NCBI GenBank assembly: GCA_001898405.1
Contig: MKTW01000017.1
Span: 62,001-126,000 of the forward strand
Direction: 5' to 3'
Source: Sphingobacteriales bacterium 44-61
GTDB lineage: Bacteria > Bacteroidota > Bacteroidia > Chitinophagales > Chitinophagaceae
Length of the DNA stretch: 64,000 bases
A program made the translations under genes and the position numbers. Below are positions 27,316 through 35,521 of this stretch, piece by piece. Numbering within the stretch: the first letter of the stretch is position 1; the number at the start of each line of letters is the position of its first letter. A model generated the notes under the pieces. It was given only the letters and a program-made list of their open reading frames with translations, was not told the origin of the DNA and ran no database searches.

Positions 27316-27933
27316 ATGTTCCGGCAAATGAAAAATATAGATACAGCTTTTAAGTATGTGCGCAGTTTTACATTACTGGTTGTGATGGGCAGTTTATCGC
27401 TTTGCGGATTCGGGCTCTATAAAAGTTACCAGCTCGTCAGTGAGATTCAGGCGAAGATCTATATCCTCGCAAACGGCAAGGCATTGGAAGCATACGCTTC
27501 GGAGCGGAAGGATAATCTCCCGGTGGAAGCAAAGGATCATGTCAAGGTATTTCACCAGCTTTTCTTTACGATGGACCCGGATGAAAAAGTGATCACTGCC
27601 AATGTGACCAAAGCACTTTACCTCGCTGACGCATCCGCCAAACGGCAATACGACAACCTGAAAGAAAGCGGCTATTACATCAACCTCATCTCAGGCAATG
27701 TCAGCCAATCGATCCGGGTGGACAGTGTGATGGTGAGCATGAACCAGACTCCTTACTATTTCAGATGTTACGCAACGCAACAAATCATTCGTACCACCAG
27801 TATAGTTTCCCGCAGCCTGATCACGGAAGGGTATCTGCGCAGTGTATCGCGGTCGGATAATAATCCGCACGGCTTCCTGATTGAGCGGTGGACCACCCTG
27901 GAAAATAAAGATCTGAAAATTCAAAATCGCTAA
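27316..27933 (+). CDS. traK: conjugative transposon protein TraK
   Basis: 205 residues with one N-terminal membrane helix (~18-38) and a periplasmic domain. Family features are the FHQLFFTMDPDEKVI segment and YYFRCYATQQIIRTTSIVSRSL. It corresponds to the VirB8/TrbF-type assembly factor. It is flanked by traJ and a TraL-like gene with gaps of 12 and 2 bases. Confidence 0.9.
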   Translation: MFRQMKNIDTAFKYVRSFTLLVVMGSLSLCGFGLYKSYQLVSEIQAKIYILANGKALEAYASERKDNLPVEAKDHVKVFHQLFFTMDPDEKVITANVTKALYLADASAKRQYDNLKESGYYINLISGNVSQSIRVDSVMVSMNQTPYYFRCYATQQIIRTTSIVSRSLITEGYLRSVSRSDNNPHGFLIERWTTLENKDLKIQNR

Positions 27934-27935
27934 TC

Positions 27936-28427
27936 ATGTTCGGGCTATTTAAACGCAATAAAAGGCAGGAATCTACCATCAGTGTCAATGAAAAAGTAGC
28001 CACCAAGATTGTTCGTGCGGTTGCGTTGGTACAGCAACGCTGGGCTCGTTATATGGAACGGAAATCGGAAAGGTTATCTATAGCTACAAAAAAGAAGCTG
28101 GTCATTTTGTTCTGCCTGGCGACAGGAGGATATAGTATATATCTCGCCGGGGAAAGCCTTTTCCAAAAGCAGTCCAGTGTAATGAAAGTTACTTTTATTA
28201 AACGTCCGCAATATGTCACGCAAACCGGGGATGAAAAGTTAAGTCCATCGATCATCATTTCTGAAAAAGAGTATGCAAAGATTGTGCAGTTCAGAAAATA
28301 CATGGACAGTCTTGCTGCAACCCGTTCGGGAAAATGGAAAGCGGACAGCATTTTAGTAGCAAGGCCGGGACTAATGGATAGTATTAATCATCTCGAACAA
28401 CTCTATCATTTACAAACTAAAAAATAA
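27936..28427 (+). CDS. TraL-position membrane protein of the transfer block
   Basis: 163 residues. A basic cytoplasmic N-terminus of ~50 residues, one membrane helix near 53-72 (LVILFCLATGGYSIYLA) and a periplasmic helical tail. Its place between traK and traM is that of traL (DUF3989) in CTnDOT, though it is longer than typical TraL (~100 residues). The match is therefore by position and topology only. Confidence 0.55.
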   Translation: MFGLFKRNKRQESTISVNEKVATKIVRAVALVQQRWARYMERKSERLSIATKKKLVILFCLATGGYSIYLAGESLFQKQSSVMKVTFIKRPQYVTQTGDEKLSPSIIISEKEYAKIVQFRKYMDSLAATRSGKWKADSILVARPGLMDSINHLEQLYHLQTKK

Positions 28428-28430
28428 GAT

Positions 28431-29699
28431 ATGCAACAACATTCAACAAAATTTCTTCGGCGGCGCAAGTTCTTACTTGTACTGCCACTCCTGGTCATCC
28501 CATTTGTAACGCTGGCTTTCCGGGCATTGGGCGGTGGAAAGGGTGCCGATGCCCGGACGGAGCAGACTTCACCACATCAGGGACTGAATCTGGAATTACC
28601 GGGAGCAAGTATCAAGGAAAACAAAGTGATCGACAAATTGGGTTATTATGAAAAAGCAGAAGAGGATTCTGCGAGGCTTAAAAAATTGATCAAGGACGAT
28701 CCTTACTACGACAAGGAACTAGAGACGGAAGTGGACGAAGAATTTAATGCAGAGATCACGTATAAACCTGTGGCGGTGGCTAGAAAGTCCGGCAGAACCA
28801 AAAAATACAATGATCCCAATGAAGAAAAAGTATATCGTAAACTGGAACAGTTAAATAGTGCGCTGAATGAAGCATCCTCTCCCCAGCGGAAAGTGGAAGA
28901 TAATTATTTGCCATCTGAAAGAAACCCAGCAATGCAGACCGAAGATGTGGATCGGCTGGAAGAAATGATGCAGATGATGAGTGGGAATAATACCGGAAGT
29001 GATCCGGAAATGGATCAACTGAACGGCGTGATGGAAAAGATACTGGACATTCAGCACCCTGAACGTATCCGGGAAAAACTAAAAGAAATGTCAGTGGAGA
29101 ATAAGGACCAGGTGTACACTGTCAGCAGTTCAGCTAGATTACTGAAGGTAAGCCTGCTGGACACTACTCCCATTAAACAGTCAGTATCAAACGGATTCTA
29201 TGGATTGGAGGCAGCTGAATTAAGCGATACTGTTCCTCATGCCATCGAGGCGGTGGTGCATGAAAATCAGGTCTTAGTTAATGGAGCTGTGGTAAAGATG
29301 CGGTTGCTGAATGAAATTTATATCAATGGTCATCTGATACCAAAGGACAACTTTGTTTTTGGCATTGCATCTCTCAATAATGAACGGTTGGAGATTGAAA
29401 TTAACTCCATCCGTGATGAACATTCTCTTTTCCCTGTAAAGTTGGAGGTCTATGATATGGATGGACTCTCCGGTATCTATATACCTGGTGCGATCACCCG
29501 AGACGTCGCTAAACAATCCGCCAACAATTCGCTGCAGTCCATTGGTATGACCTCGCTTGATCCATCTTTAGAAGTACAGGCGGCGAGCGTCGGTATTGAA
29601 ACTGCTAAGAACTTACTGAGCAAAAAGGTGAAGCTTGTCGAGGTACAGGTGAAGGCAGGGTATAAAATATTATTAAAAGATAAAAATCTAAGATTATGA
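28431..29699 (+). CDS. traM: conjugative transposon protein TraM
   Basis: 422 residues. An N-terminal basic stretch is followed by a single membrane helix (LLVLPLLVIPFVTLAFRALGGG). A long acidic, low-complexity linker follows, and then the conserved C-terminal domain (VLVNGAVVKMRLLNEIYINGHLIPKDNFVFG split across ~280-310). This is the VirB10-like TraM bridging inner and outer membranes. The stop overlaps the start of traN (ATGA). Confidence 0.9.
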   Translation: MQQHSTKFLRRRKFLLVLPLLVIPFVTLAFRALGGGKGADARTEQTSPHQGLNLELPGASIKENKVIDKLGYYEKAEEDSARLKKLIKDDPYYDKELETEVDEEFNAEITYKPVAVARKSGRTKKYNDPNEEKVYRKLEQLNSALNEASSPQRKVEDNYLPSERNPAMQTEDVDRLEEMMQMMSGNNTGSDPEMDQLNGVMEKILDIQHPERIREKLKEMSVENKDQVYTVSSSARLLKVSLLDTTPIKQSVSNGFYGLEAAELSDTVPHAIEAVVHENQVLVNGAVVKMRLLNEIYINGHLIPKDNFVFGIASLNNERLEIEINSIRDEHSLFPVKLEVYDMDGLSGIYIPGAITRDVAKQSANNSLQSIGMTSLDPSLEVQAASVGIETAKNLLSKKVKLVEVQVKAGYKILLKDKNLRL

Positions 29700-30463
29700 A
29701 ACGACTTGTGTTATGGGTTTGTGCAGTTGGATTATCCGTTTCTGTTTTTGCACAAACCAAAGAAGTGACTATCGCAACGGATAAGACTGTTAGCCTCATC
29801 TTTCCATTTCCTATCAGGCATGTGGACCGGGGAACCAAGGATGTGCTGGTGCAACAGGTAAAGGAAGCCGATAATATTTTACTCTTGAAAGCGGGTGTGA
29901 AAAATTTTCAGCCAACCAACCTGAGTGTATTCACCGCAGATGGCAGCAGTTATTCGTTTGCTGTCAACTTCCAGGAAAAGCCCCTTATCTGGATTTACGA
30001 AATTCCCGCGCAGATTGAAACTTCTGTTCAAACGTATGCGAGTGGAATTCTGGATAATCCCCGGACGATGAAAGGTCTCCGTGACCGGAAGTGGGAGATG
30101 TCTTTCGCAATTACCGGTATTTATATCAAAGCGAATGTGATTTATTACCAGTTGCGGCTGGACAATAACAGTCCGATTGACTATGATATTGATTTTCTCC
30201 GTTTTTATATCCGGGATAGAAAGAAAGGTAAAAGAACTGCCAGCCAGGAAAATGAAGTTAAACCTATTTATACTGCAGGTAACACTACCTGCGTGAAGGC
30301 GATTGATGAAAATATGATTGTAGTGGCGCTTGATAAATTTACGATCCCCGATGCGAAGTACCTGGCTATCGAAATCAACGAGCGAAGTGGCGGACGGCAC
30401 TTGCTGTTAAAGGTAGGTAACCGGAAAATCATTCAGGCCGTTCCGCTCCCGGATCTGCATTAA
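29696..30463 (+). CDS. traN: conjugative transposon protein TraN (DUF4138)
   Basis: 255 residues, signal peptide ending at SVFAQT (~20). The mature protein has the TraN/DUF4138 pattern: VSLIFPFPIRHVDRGTKDVL near the N-terminus, later YYQLRLDNNSPIDYDIDFLRFYIRD and the IEINERSGGRHLLLKV end. It is the VirB9-like periplasmic or outer-membrane component. It overlaps traM by four bases. TraO, TraP and TraQ genes, usual after traN, are absent here. Confidence 0.9.
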   Translation: MKRLVLWVCAVGLSVSVFAQTKEVTIATDKTVSLIFPFPIRHVDRGTKDVLVQQVKEADNILLLKAGVKNFQPTNLSVFTADGSSYSFAVNFQEKPLIWIYEIPAQIETSVQTYASGILDNPRTMKGLRDRKWEMSFAITGIYIKANVIYYQLRLDNNSPIDYDIDFLRFYIRDRKKGKRTASQENEVKPIYTAGNTTCVKAIDENMIVVALDKFTIPDAKYLAIEINERSGGRHLLLKVGNRKIIQAVPLPDLH

Positions 30464-30484
30464 CCGTATTCATAAAATCATCAC

Positions 30485-31831
30485 ATGGAAAATAATTATC
30501 CGATACCTCGTAATATCCTCGACGGATACGATATAGCCGGCCTTATGACCAAGATGGCCAAAGCTGATTGGTATTATGATTATTCGGACGATCCGCAGGC
30601 ATGGTACAGGGGATCAATGACAGTGAAGGAAGTTGTTGAAGAACTTGAACAAATCAGTAAGATGAATAACGGGGTCACTGCTGCTAATTACTTGTGGGAA
30701 GCTTATGTACCTATCCATTCTGTGGGGAAACCGGATTTTTTACAAGTTGCAGACGAACTTGAAGATCAATTAAAATTGGTTGACTGGACAAACGCCTTTT
30801 ATGACCCGCTTCATGATACGATAGAAGCCAGCACGCGTGAAGAAAAAGATGATCTCGCCAATATGGAGGATTTAATCAAGAGCCTCCAGGATCGTTACAA
30901 TTCCGGTGCATCCGGTAAAGCCAAGGTTGAGGAACTTTTACAGAAATACTGGAAGGATAATCCAATGGAGCAACAAATTGAACATTTATTTAATTCTAAA
31001 TCAGCATTCAATATGAACGAAAAAAATTATGATTACCTGAGTAAACAACTTCTGTTTACCGGGTTCGGTGAAGGACACCAAGCAGAACTGAAAGCGAAGA
31101 TGCAGGAAGGTAAAAATGAATTCGTACTGTTTCATCAGCAGGATTTCGGTAAGGACAATGTTGTTGCTTCTCTTCAGTTCAATAAACCTGAGGATGGCGA
31201 CCGGTACTTTTTTAACAGGTATAACCTAATCCTGAAAAACGATTTACATGCTGATCCAATCAAACAGACCTTTTATATCAATAATGATATGAAAAAAAAG
31301 GAGCATGAAGACATAACCTTGAAGGAGGGATACAACCTGTTGAGCGGCCGGGCTGTCAATAAAAATCTTGTTACAAAGGAAGGTGAAAAATATAATGCCT
31401 GGGTGCAGCTCGATTTTAAAGCAACAGACAAGCATGGCAATTTTGAGGAAAAGAAATTTCACGAAAAGTATGGGTTCGACCTCCCGGCTACACTCGCCAA
31501 ACTTCCAATCAAAGAAATTCAGGATGAAAAACAAGCGGAACGTTTAATGGAATCGCTTCAGCGTGGCAATAGGCAATCCGTTACGATACAACTACCGGAC
31601 AATCGGGAAACAAAGGTATTCATCGAAGCAGCACCTCAGTTCAAATCCCTGAACCTGTATGATGCAAATATGAAACGCACGAATTTGCAGGCTCTTTCTG
31701 AAGGACAGAAGGAAGGACAGTCAGAGAAACAGGGAGCCAAGCAAAGCCAGGGTCCCGCAGCTGATGGAGAGGATGGTGGACCGGAAAAAAAGGTTACAAA
31801 CAAACGAAGGCGGCAATCACAAGGCTTGTGA
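30485..31831 (+). CDS. cytoplasmic DUF3945-like accessory protein of the transfer block
   Basis: 448 residues, no signal peptide, acidic N-terminal half. The C-terminal half (~170-390) has repeated segments seen in Bacteroidetes mobile-element proteins with DUF3945-type domains: NYDYLSKQLLFTGFGEGHQAEL, VVASLQFNKPEDGDRYFFNRY, NLLSGRAVNKNLVTKEGEKY. The tail is rich in glutamine, lysine and glycine. Such proteins are abundant in conjugative elements and have no proven function. It overlaps the next gene's possible GTG start. Confidence 0.55.
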   Translation: MENNYPIPRNILDGYDIAGLMTKMAKADWYYDYSDDPQAWYRGSMTVKEVVEELEQISKMNNGVTAANYLWEAYVPIHSVGKPDFLQVADELEDQLKLVDWTNAFYDPLHDTIEASTREEKDDLANMEDLIKSLQDRYNSGASGKAKVEELLQKYWKDNPMEQQIEHLFNSKSAFNMNEKNYDYLSKQLLFTGFGEGHQAELKAKMQEGKNEFVLFHQQDFGKDNVVASLQFNKPEDGDRYFFNRYNLILKNDLHADPIKQTFYINNDMKKKEHEDITLKEGYNLLSGRAVNKNLVTKEGEKYNAWVQLDFKATDKHGNFEEKKFHEKYGFDLPATLAKLPIKEIQDEKQAERLMESLQRGNRQSVTIQLPDNRETKVFIEAAPQFKSLNLYDANMKRTNLQALSEGQKEGQSEKQGAKQSQGPAADGEDGGPEKKVTNKRRRQSQGL

Positions 31832-31833
31832 GT

Positions 31834-32151
31834 ATGGAAGCGATACAACACCTGCGGGGATTTTTTGAAGCGATAGCGGAAGATCCCCGTATTACCCCGA
31901 CCCATATCAGTTTATACTGTGCCCTTTTTCATTACTGGCTGCAAAAAGGATGCGTCAACCCTGTAACGATTATTCGCAACGAGGTAATGAATGTATCCAA
32001 AATTTCAGGAAGGACCACGTACCAGAAGTACATCCAGGAATTACAGGAGTATGGTTACATCAAATATGAACCGTCCTTTAATCATTTTCTGGGCAGCCTG
32101 ATTTCCCTGCCGTCTTACCCAGAATGTGTTGCCAGGATCATTACAAAATGA
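31834..32151 (+). CDS. small winged-helix-like protein of the transfer block
   Basis: 105 residues from ATG 31834. A GTG at 31828 overlaps the previous stop. The body ITPTHISLYCALFHYWLQKG, then VMNVSKISGRTTYQKYIQELQEYGYIKYEP, has the look of a winged helix in which the YGYI turn is the wing entry. Similar small proteins occur in many Bacteroidetes conjugative elements, probably as regulators. No signal peptide or membrane segment. Confidence 0.6.
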   Translation: MEAIQHLRGFFEAIAEDPRITPTHISLYCALFHYWLQKGCVNPVTIIRNEVMNVSKISGRTTYQKYIQELQEYGYIKYEPSFNHFLGSLISLPSYPECVARIITK

Positions 32152-32157
32152 CAGACC

Positions 32158-32418
32158 ATGCATTACTACATAGTACCTGATAAAGAAGATTACCGAATTA
32201 TGAAAGTGCAAAACGAGGATCGGGAAATCTTTCAAAGACGATATAAAAAGCAAATTCTGTTTGAAGGGGAAAGTATCGCAGAGGTGCTGGTAAAGTTTTC
32301 TGCTTCCATTGAAGAAATGGATGTGCTGCAATCTGGAAAAAGGTATTCACCTGAAAGGGACACAGGCACTGCCGGAGGGCAACCTGCCAGCGATACGGTG
32401 AATGGTGGGGATAGTTAG
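32158..32418 (+). CDS. small hypothetical protein ending the transfer transcript
   Basis: 86 residues, mixed charged sequence with no recognised domain. It is 6 bases after the winged-helix-like gene and is directly followed by a strong terminator. It is therefore probably the last gene of the tra transcript. Confidence 0.55.
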   Translation: MHYYIVPDKEDYRIMKVQNEDREIFQRRYKKQILFEGESIAEVLVKFSASIEEMDVLQSGKRYSPERDTGTAGGQPASDTVNGGDS

Positions 32419-32419
32419 G

Positions 32420-32447
32420 ACAAGGCCCTTCGGGGCCTTGTTTATTT
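32420..32447 (+). terminator. intrinsic terminator of the transfer block
   Basis: Perfect 9-bp GC-rich stem ACAAGGCCC / GGGCCTTGT closed by a TTCG tetraloop, followed by TTATTTT. Confidence 0.85.
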
Positions 32448-32469
32448 TACAATACTATAAGTGTGAGTA

Positions 32470-32799
32470 ATGGAAAAAGTGAAGCTCGAAATGCCAGATA
32501 CCCCGATCTTATTTCCCTATGAACCGGAAGAATTCTGGCAGCGGATCAGGGAGATCATACGGGAAGAGATCAAGGCAGGTGGTAAGGTTGCTTCTTCCGT
32601 GTCGTTTGAAACGCCGGGGATGGTGTATAAACCACTCTATAAAATGGATGAAGTTTGTACCATGTTTAAGGTTACCCGGCCGACCATTTATGATTGGGTC
32701 AAACATGGAAAGCTGAAGCCGTTTAAAATACGGTCGAGAGTGTATTTTTTGTGGGGGGATATACAGTCTTTACTTCAATCCTCGTCGGAGACAAACTAG
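32470..32799 (+). CDS. excisionase-like helix-turn-helix protein
   Basis: 109 residues. The C-terminal half is a MerR/excisionase-type DNA-binding unit: LYKMDEVCTMFKVTRPTIYDWVKHGKLKPFKI, then RVYFLWGDIQSLL. Such proteins are recombination directionality factors or small regulators at the ends of integrated elements. It lies after the tra terminator and before unrelated metal-resistance genes, so the element's end may be nearby. No integrase gene is present in the window. Confidence 0.7.
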   Translation: MEKVKLEMPDTPILFPYEPEEFWQRIREIIREEIKAGGKVASSVSFETPGMVYKPLYKMDEVCTMFKVTRPTIYDWVKHGKLKPFKIRSRVYFLWGDIQSLLQSSSETN

Positions 32800-33169
32800 A
32801 TTAACGACACTAAAATTAATCAACCGTTGTCCAATTATGTATTTCTCTATAAGGAATGAATTGTTTTTTTTTAAGATACTTTGAACTCCCCTTGAAAATA
32901 CTTCTTTCCCATACTGTCGCCCTGTACCTGTCCGGGGTTTTTGGACACCAGTCAACGACAATAGTTTCCACTTAGTTGAAGATTGGTGTATTGGTAAGCC
33001 ATCTTCTTTAGTAACTGAATCAGCAAGGCCGCTAAAGGTATTCTGAGTCAAAACCAAATATTTGAATAGTAAAAATGAGATGTTTTGCAGAAACAAAAGT
33101 GTTGGCATGAAAAAGCCTGAATACCGTAAAGATCTCCAGGGCATGTTGAAGTAAATTATCTATTGGATG
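32800..33169. other. intergenic stretch at a probable element border
   Basis: 370 bases between the excisionase-like gene and the convergent metal-associated gene. A 124-codon minus-strand frame overlaps the excisionase gene and has no recognisable domain or signal, so it is not called as a gene. No clear attachment-site repeat was found. Confidence 0.4.
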
Positions 33170-33625
33170 TTAGAAATCCATTTCAGTTTTGATAAAACCT
33201 TTTGCGCCATCCGGACCTGTAATGGACAGCCATACAATTTTGTCACTTAACGAAAGATTGAAATCAAAAAAATCACAGCAAGCTCTTTCCGATTTCAGAA
33301 ATGCTGTTAACTGATCCAGCATATCATCCGTAGCTTCAAACTTGTATTTATATCCATCAGCAAGTTCCTGTTTATCCAAAATTTTGGTTTTTATTACTGC
33401 AATCACTTCCTCTTTGCGTTTACGCAATTCAGGACTTGTCAATTTGCAGCTTACTTCCTTTTTCTTTTCCGTTTCAAGCATAACCGCGGGTTTTATGGCC
33501 GTGGACGACTTTGTTTCTTTTTTGCAGCAGGCACCATCGCATTTTTCAGCAGGTTTCTTCGTTTGTGAAAAACCAGCTGCTGAAAAGCACATGCAAACTG
33601 CTATCAGGGATATTTTTGTGAGCAT
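33170..33625 (-). CDS. exported cysteine-rich metal-resistance-associated protein
   Basis: 151 residues with a signal peptide ending near GFSQT (~20). The mature part has CDGACCKK at ~29-36 and, in a folded C-terminal domain, FLKSERACCDFFDFNLSLS followed by WLSITGPDGAKGFIKTE. The CC-containing domain occurs in proteins encoded near mercury and other metal-resistance genes, and the cysteines probably bind metal. A dyad like the MerR operator lies 26 bases upstream of the start. Export to the periplasm is predicted. Confidence 0.65.
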   Translation of the reverse strand: MLTKISLIAVCMCFSAAGFSQTKKPAEKCDGACCKKETKSSTAIKPAVMLETEKKKEVSCKLTSPELRKRKEEVIAVIKTKILDKQELADGYKYKFEATDDMLDQLTAFLKSERACCDFFDFNLSLSDKIVWLSITGPDGAKGFIKTEMDF

Positions 33626-33651
33626 AGGTCTATTTTAGACAACAAAATTAA

Positions 33652-33673
33652 ACCATGGAGTATAGTCCACGGT
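33652..33673. promoter_or_regulatory. MerR-type operator dyad upstream of the cysteine-rich gene
   Basis: ACCATGGAGTATAGTCCACGGT: inverted repeat ACCnTGGA...TCCAnGGT. It shares TGGAGnnTAGTCCA, allowing for one spacer base, with the dyad at 34319-34337 between the merR-like and merT-like genes. Confidence 0.5.
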
Positions 33674-33691
33674 ATAACATTTTCTCAAAAT

Positions 33692-34021
33692 TTATTTTCT
33701 CGGGGCATATAAAATGATTGCCACTCCCAGCAGGGCGATAGCGGCACCTAAAAGGTCAAATTTGTCCGGTTTAACGCCATCTACTTTCCAACCCCAGATG
33801 ACCGCCAGTGTGATAAAAATCCCCCCATACGCTGCGTAAACCCTTCCAAAATTGGCCGGTTGCCAGGTCGCAACCACTCCGTAGCCGACAAGGATAATTG
33901 CGCCAATTATTCCAAACCACCAGGGTCTTCCTTCCCGGAGCCATAACCACACAAGATAGCCGCCCCCGATTTCACATAGACCGGCGAGAATAAATAATCC
34001 AATGGATGTAACAATTGGCAT
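33692..34021 (-). CDS. YnfA/UPF0060-family small membrane protein
   Basis: 109 residues from the ATG at 34021, exactly the family length (~108). A longer frame to 34132 overlaps the upstream gene and is rejected. Four membrane helices. Family motifs are [35 protein letters not shown] and [20 protein letters not shown]. YnfA proteins resemble small drug/metabolite transporters. In this cluster a metal- or toxicant-efflux role is plausible but unproven. It is 22 bases downstream of the merT-like gene. Confidence 0.88.
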   Translation of the reverse strand: MPIVTSIGLFILAGLCEIGGGYLVWLWLREGRPWWFGIIGAIILVGYGVVATWQPANFGRVYAAYGGIFITLAVIWGWKVDGVKPDKFDLLGAAIALLGVAIILYAPRK

Positions 34022-34043
34022 AGTAACAGTTTTCTTAAAGATA

Positions 34044-34295
34044 TTAATTCTCTGTATTTGTTGCCGGTTTACAGTTACACTGGTTACCACAAGTTTTACT
34101 GGCCCTTCGTTTACGGTAATAGCGCCAGGCAAACAATAGCCCCGCTACTACCAATAAAACTAAACCCAGTTTCTCCATTTTTCCCAAGAAAGATCCCAGC
34201 GCAGCACTTCCGAGAGTGGTTCCAAGGATCGGCAATAAGCAGCATGGCAAGCAAAGCAACACTCCGGTAATAGCGGCCAATTTAACAGATTTCAT
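34044..34295 (-). CDS. MerT-like mercuric transport protein
   Basis: 83 residues from the ATG at 34295. The longer frame to 34355 runs into the operator and is rejected. Two membrane helices; the first carries the paired cysteines in [12 protein letters not shown]. The C-terminus has a further cluster CGNQCNC that could accept the metal on the cytoplasmic side. This is the layout of MerT-type transporters, shorter than the classical 116 residues. It is divergent from a MerR-type regulator with a dyad between them. No mercuric reductase is in view. Confidence 0.65.
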   Translation of the reverse strand: MKSVKLAAITGVLLCLPCCLLPILGTTLGSAALGSFLGKMEKLGLVLLVVAGLLFAWRYYRKRRASKTCGNQCNCKPATNTEN

Positions 34296-34318
34296 GCAAA
34301 TATTTTTACAAAGATCAA

Positions 34319-34337
34319 CTGTGGAGGTTAGTCCATG
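34319..34337. promoter_or_regulatory. MerR-type operator dyad between divergent merT-like and merR-like genes
   Basis: CTGTGGAGGTTAGTCCATG, an imperfect dyad of the kind bound by MerR proteins, placed in the 68-base divergent gap. A second copy of the core is at 33652-33673. Confidence 0.55.
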
Positions 34338-34363
34338 CTTTACCTTTGAAGACAATTATTTTT

Positions 34364-34765
34364 ATGCTTATAGGACAACTTGCCGAACGCACTGGTCTCA
34401 GCCGGGATACTATCCGGTTTTACGAAAAGCAAGGGTTAATCAAGGTTGGACGGCGTGAACGTCGGGTCAATAACTACAAAGAGTATTCGGAGACCATTCT
34501 TAAACGACTATTGTTACTCAATAAAATCAAGTCTTACGGTTTCACGCTAAACGAATCAGCCGAGATCATTTCCCTGTTGGAGGCAAACCTGGGTACCTGT
34601 GACCAAATCAGTAAAGCTGCCGATAAGAAGGTTGCTGTGATTGATAAAAAAATCAAAGAGCTATTGGACCTTAGAAACTCTTTGCTAAAGATCATCACTG
34701 ATTGTAAAAAAGGCTGCTGTTCACTTAACCTTGAGGATAACTGTCCGTTATTTGTTCTTGAATAA
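34364..34765 (+). CDS. MerR-family metal-responsive regulator
   Basis: 133 residues from the ATG at 34364. A TTG at 34346 adds six residues. The N-terminal helix-turn-helix is LIGQLAERTGLSRDTIRFYEKQGLI. A long dimerisation helix follows, and then cysteines in GTCDQI, DCKKGCC and DNCPLF that would bind a thiophilic metal. It is divergent from the merT-like/YnfA genes and probably controls them and the cysteine-rich gene through the two dyads. Confidence 0.85.
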   Translation: MLIGQLAERTGLSRDTIRFYEKQGLIKVGRRERRVNNYKEYSETILKRLLLLNKIKSYGFTLNESAEIISLLEANLGTCDQISKAADKKVAVIDKKIKELLDLRNSLLKIITDCKKGCCSLNLEDNCPLFVLE

Positions 34766-34785
34766 CCTTTTGGCCCGGTGAGAGG

Positions 34786-34862
34786 AACGATGAATGGATT
34801 GCGACGCAACGATGCTGCCTTAAGGAACCGAAAGCTGATATCCAAACAATCTACACTGCTAA
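34786..34862. repeat. copy 2 of the intergenic repeat with a TTGCGWCGCAA palindrome
   Basis: GGATTGCGACGCAACGATGCTGCC and the ~45 bases after it match 4466-4541. It lies in the short gap after the merR-like gene. Confidence 0.5.
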
Positions 34863-34926
34863 CCAGATTTCACACATTGCCATTTGCTTTTTCAATTACG
34901 TGTACAAGCCAGTAAAGAATTCATGT

Positions 34927-35439
34927 CTACGGCTTTTTGCTCATCTTTCTATTTTCAGCTAGTTTGTTTTTAACACCATCAGGCATGTTGACATAGACGA
35001 ACATTCCATTTTTAATAAAATAGAGATAACGACAGCTATCGCTTAGTGTCGAAAAATATACTGTTTTTAATGGCTCCTCGCCCCCGAACAAATAAAGTTT
35101 TCCCTCTGACCGGCATTTATTCACCTGGTCCTTGATTTCATAAGGCTGTTGAAATGCTGCAACAATTTCTTCAATAACTCCCGTATCGCTGGTAGATGTA
35201 TATTGGTAGAATCGAGCGTATCTTACCGAATCCCCATACGGATTATCATAATAAAATATTTGAAGGCTATCAGTTTCTTTTATAAATGGTTCAATATCGA
35301 GTGCGGTTGATACAGATTTATCACTTTTGACGCCTGTAGAATCTTGTTTCATTTTTGTGTTGCCAACCGGAGGGTGGCTTTTATTGTCACTACAGCCAAC
35401 AAAGAAAATAAACAATGGGATAAGCGATAGTTTGAACAT
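34927..35439 (-). CDS. hypothetical lipoprotein
   Basis: 170 residues with a lipoprotein signal (IFFVGCSDN, cysteine 16). The first ~50 mature residues are a polar linker and the rest a small mixed domain (YARFYQYTSTSDTGVIEEIVAAF, then LYLFGGEEPLKTVYFSTLSDSCRYLYFI). No family was recognised. It lies downstream of the TonB receptor/beta-helix pair on the same strand, but a hairpin separates them, so it may be a separate unit. Confidence 0.6.
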   Translation of the reverse strand: MFKLSLIPLFIFFVGCSDNKSHPPVGNTKMKQDSTGVKSDKSVSTALDIEPFIKETDSLQIFYYDNPYGDSVRYARFYQYTSTSDTGVIEEIVAAFQQPYEIKDQVNKCRSEGKLYLFGGEEPLKTVYFSTLSDSCRYLYFIKNGMFVYVNMPDGVKNKLAENRKMSKKP

Positions 35440-35468
35440 TGGGATAAGTTATTACATATTATTATAGC

Positions 35469-35495
35469 ACAAAGCCGCTAAAAAAAGCGGCTTTG
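35469..35495 (-). terminator. hairpin after the beta-helix lipoprotein gene
   Basis: 10-bp perfect stem ACAAAGCCGC / GCGGCTTTGT with a T-rich loop on the minus strand, ~27 bases past the stop of the beta-helix gene. No strong T-run follows the stem, so termination may be partial. Confidence 0.6.
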
Positions 35496-35521
35496 TAAAA
35501 TTATAAACGAATTCAATAATC

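Noticed and set aside
32770-33144. 124-codon minus-strand frame at the end of the transfer block
   Set aside because: It overlaps the excisionase-like gene, has no recognisable domain or signal, and its codons look random.
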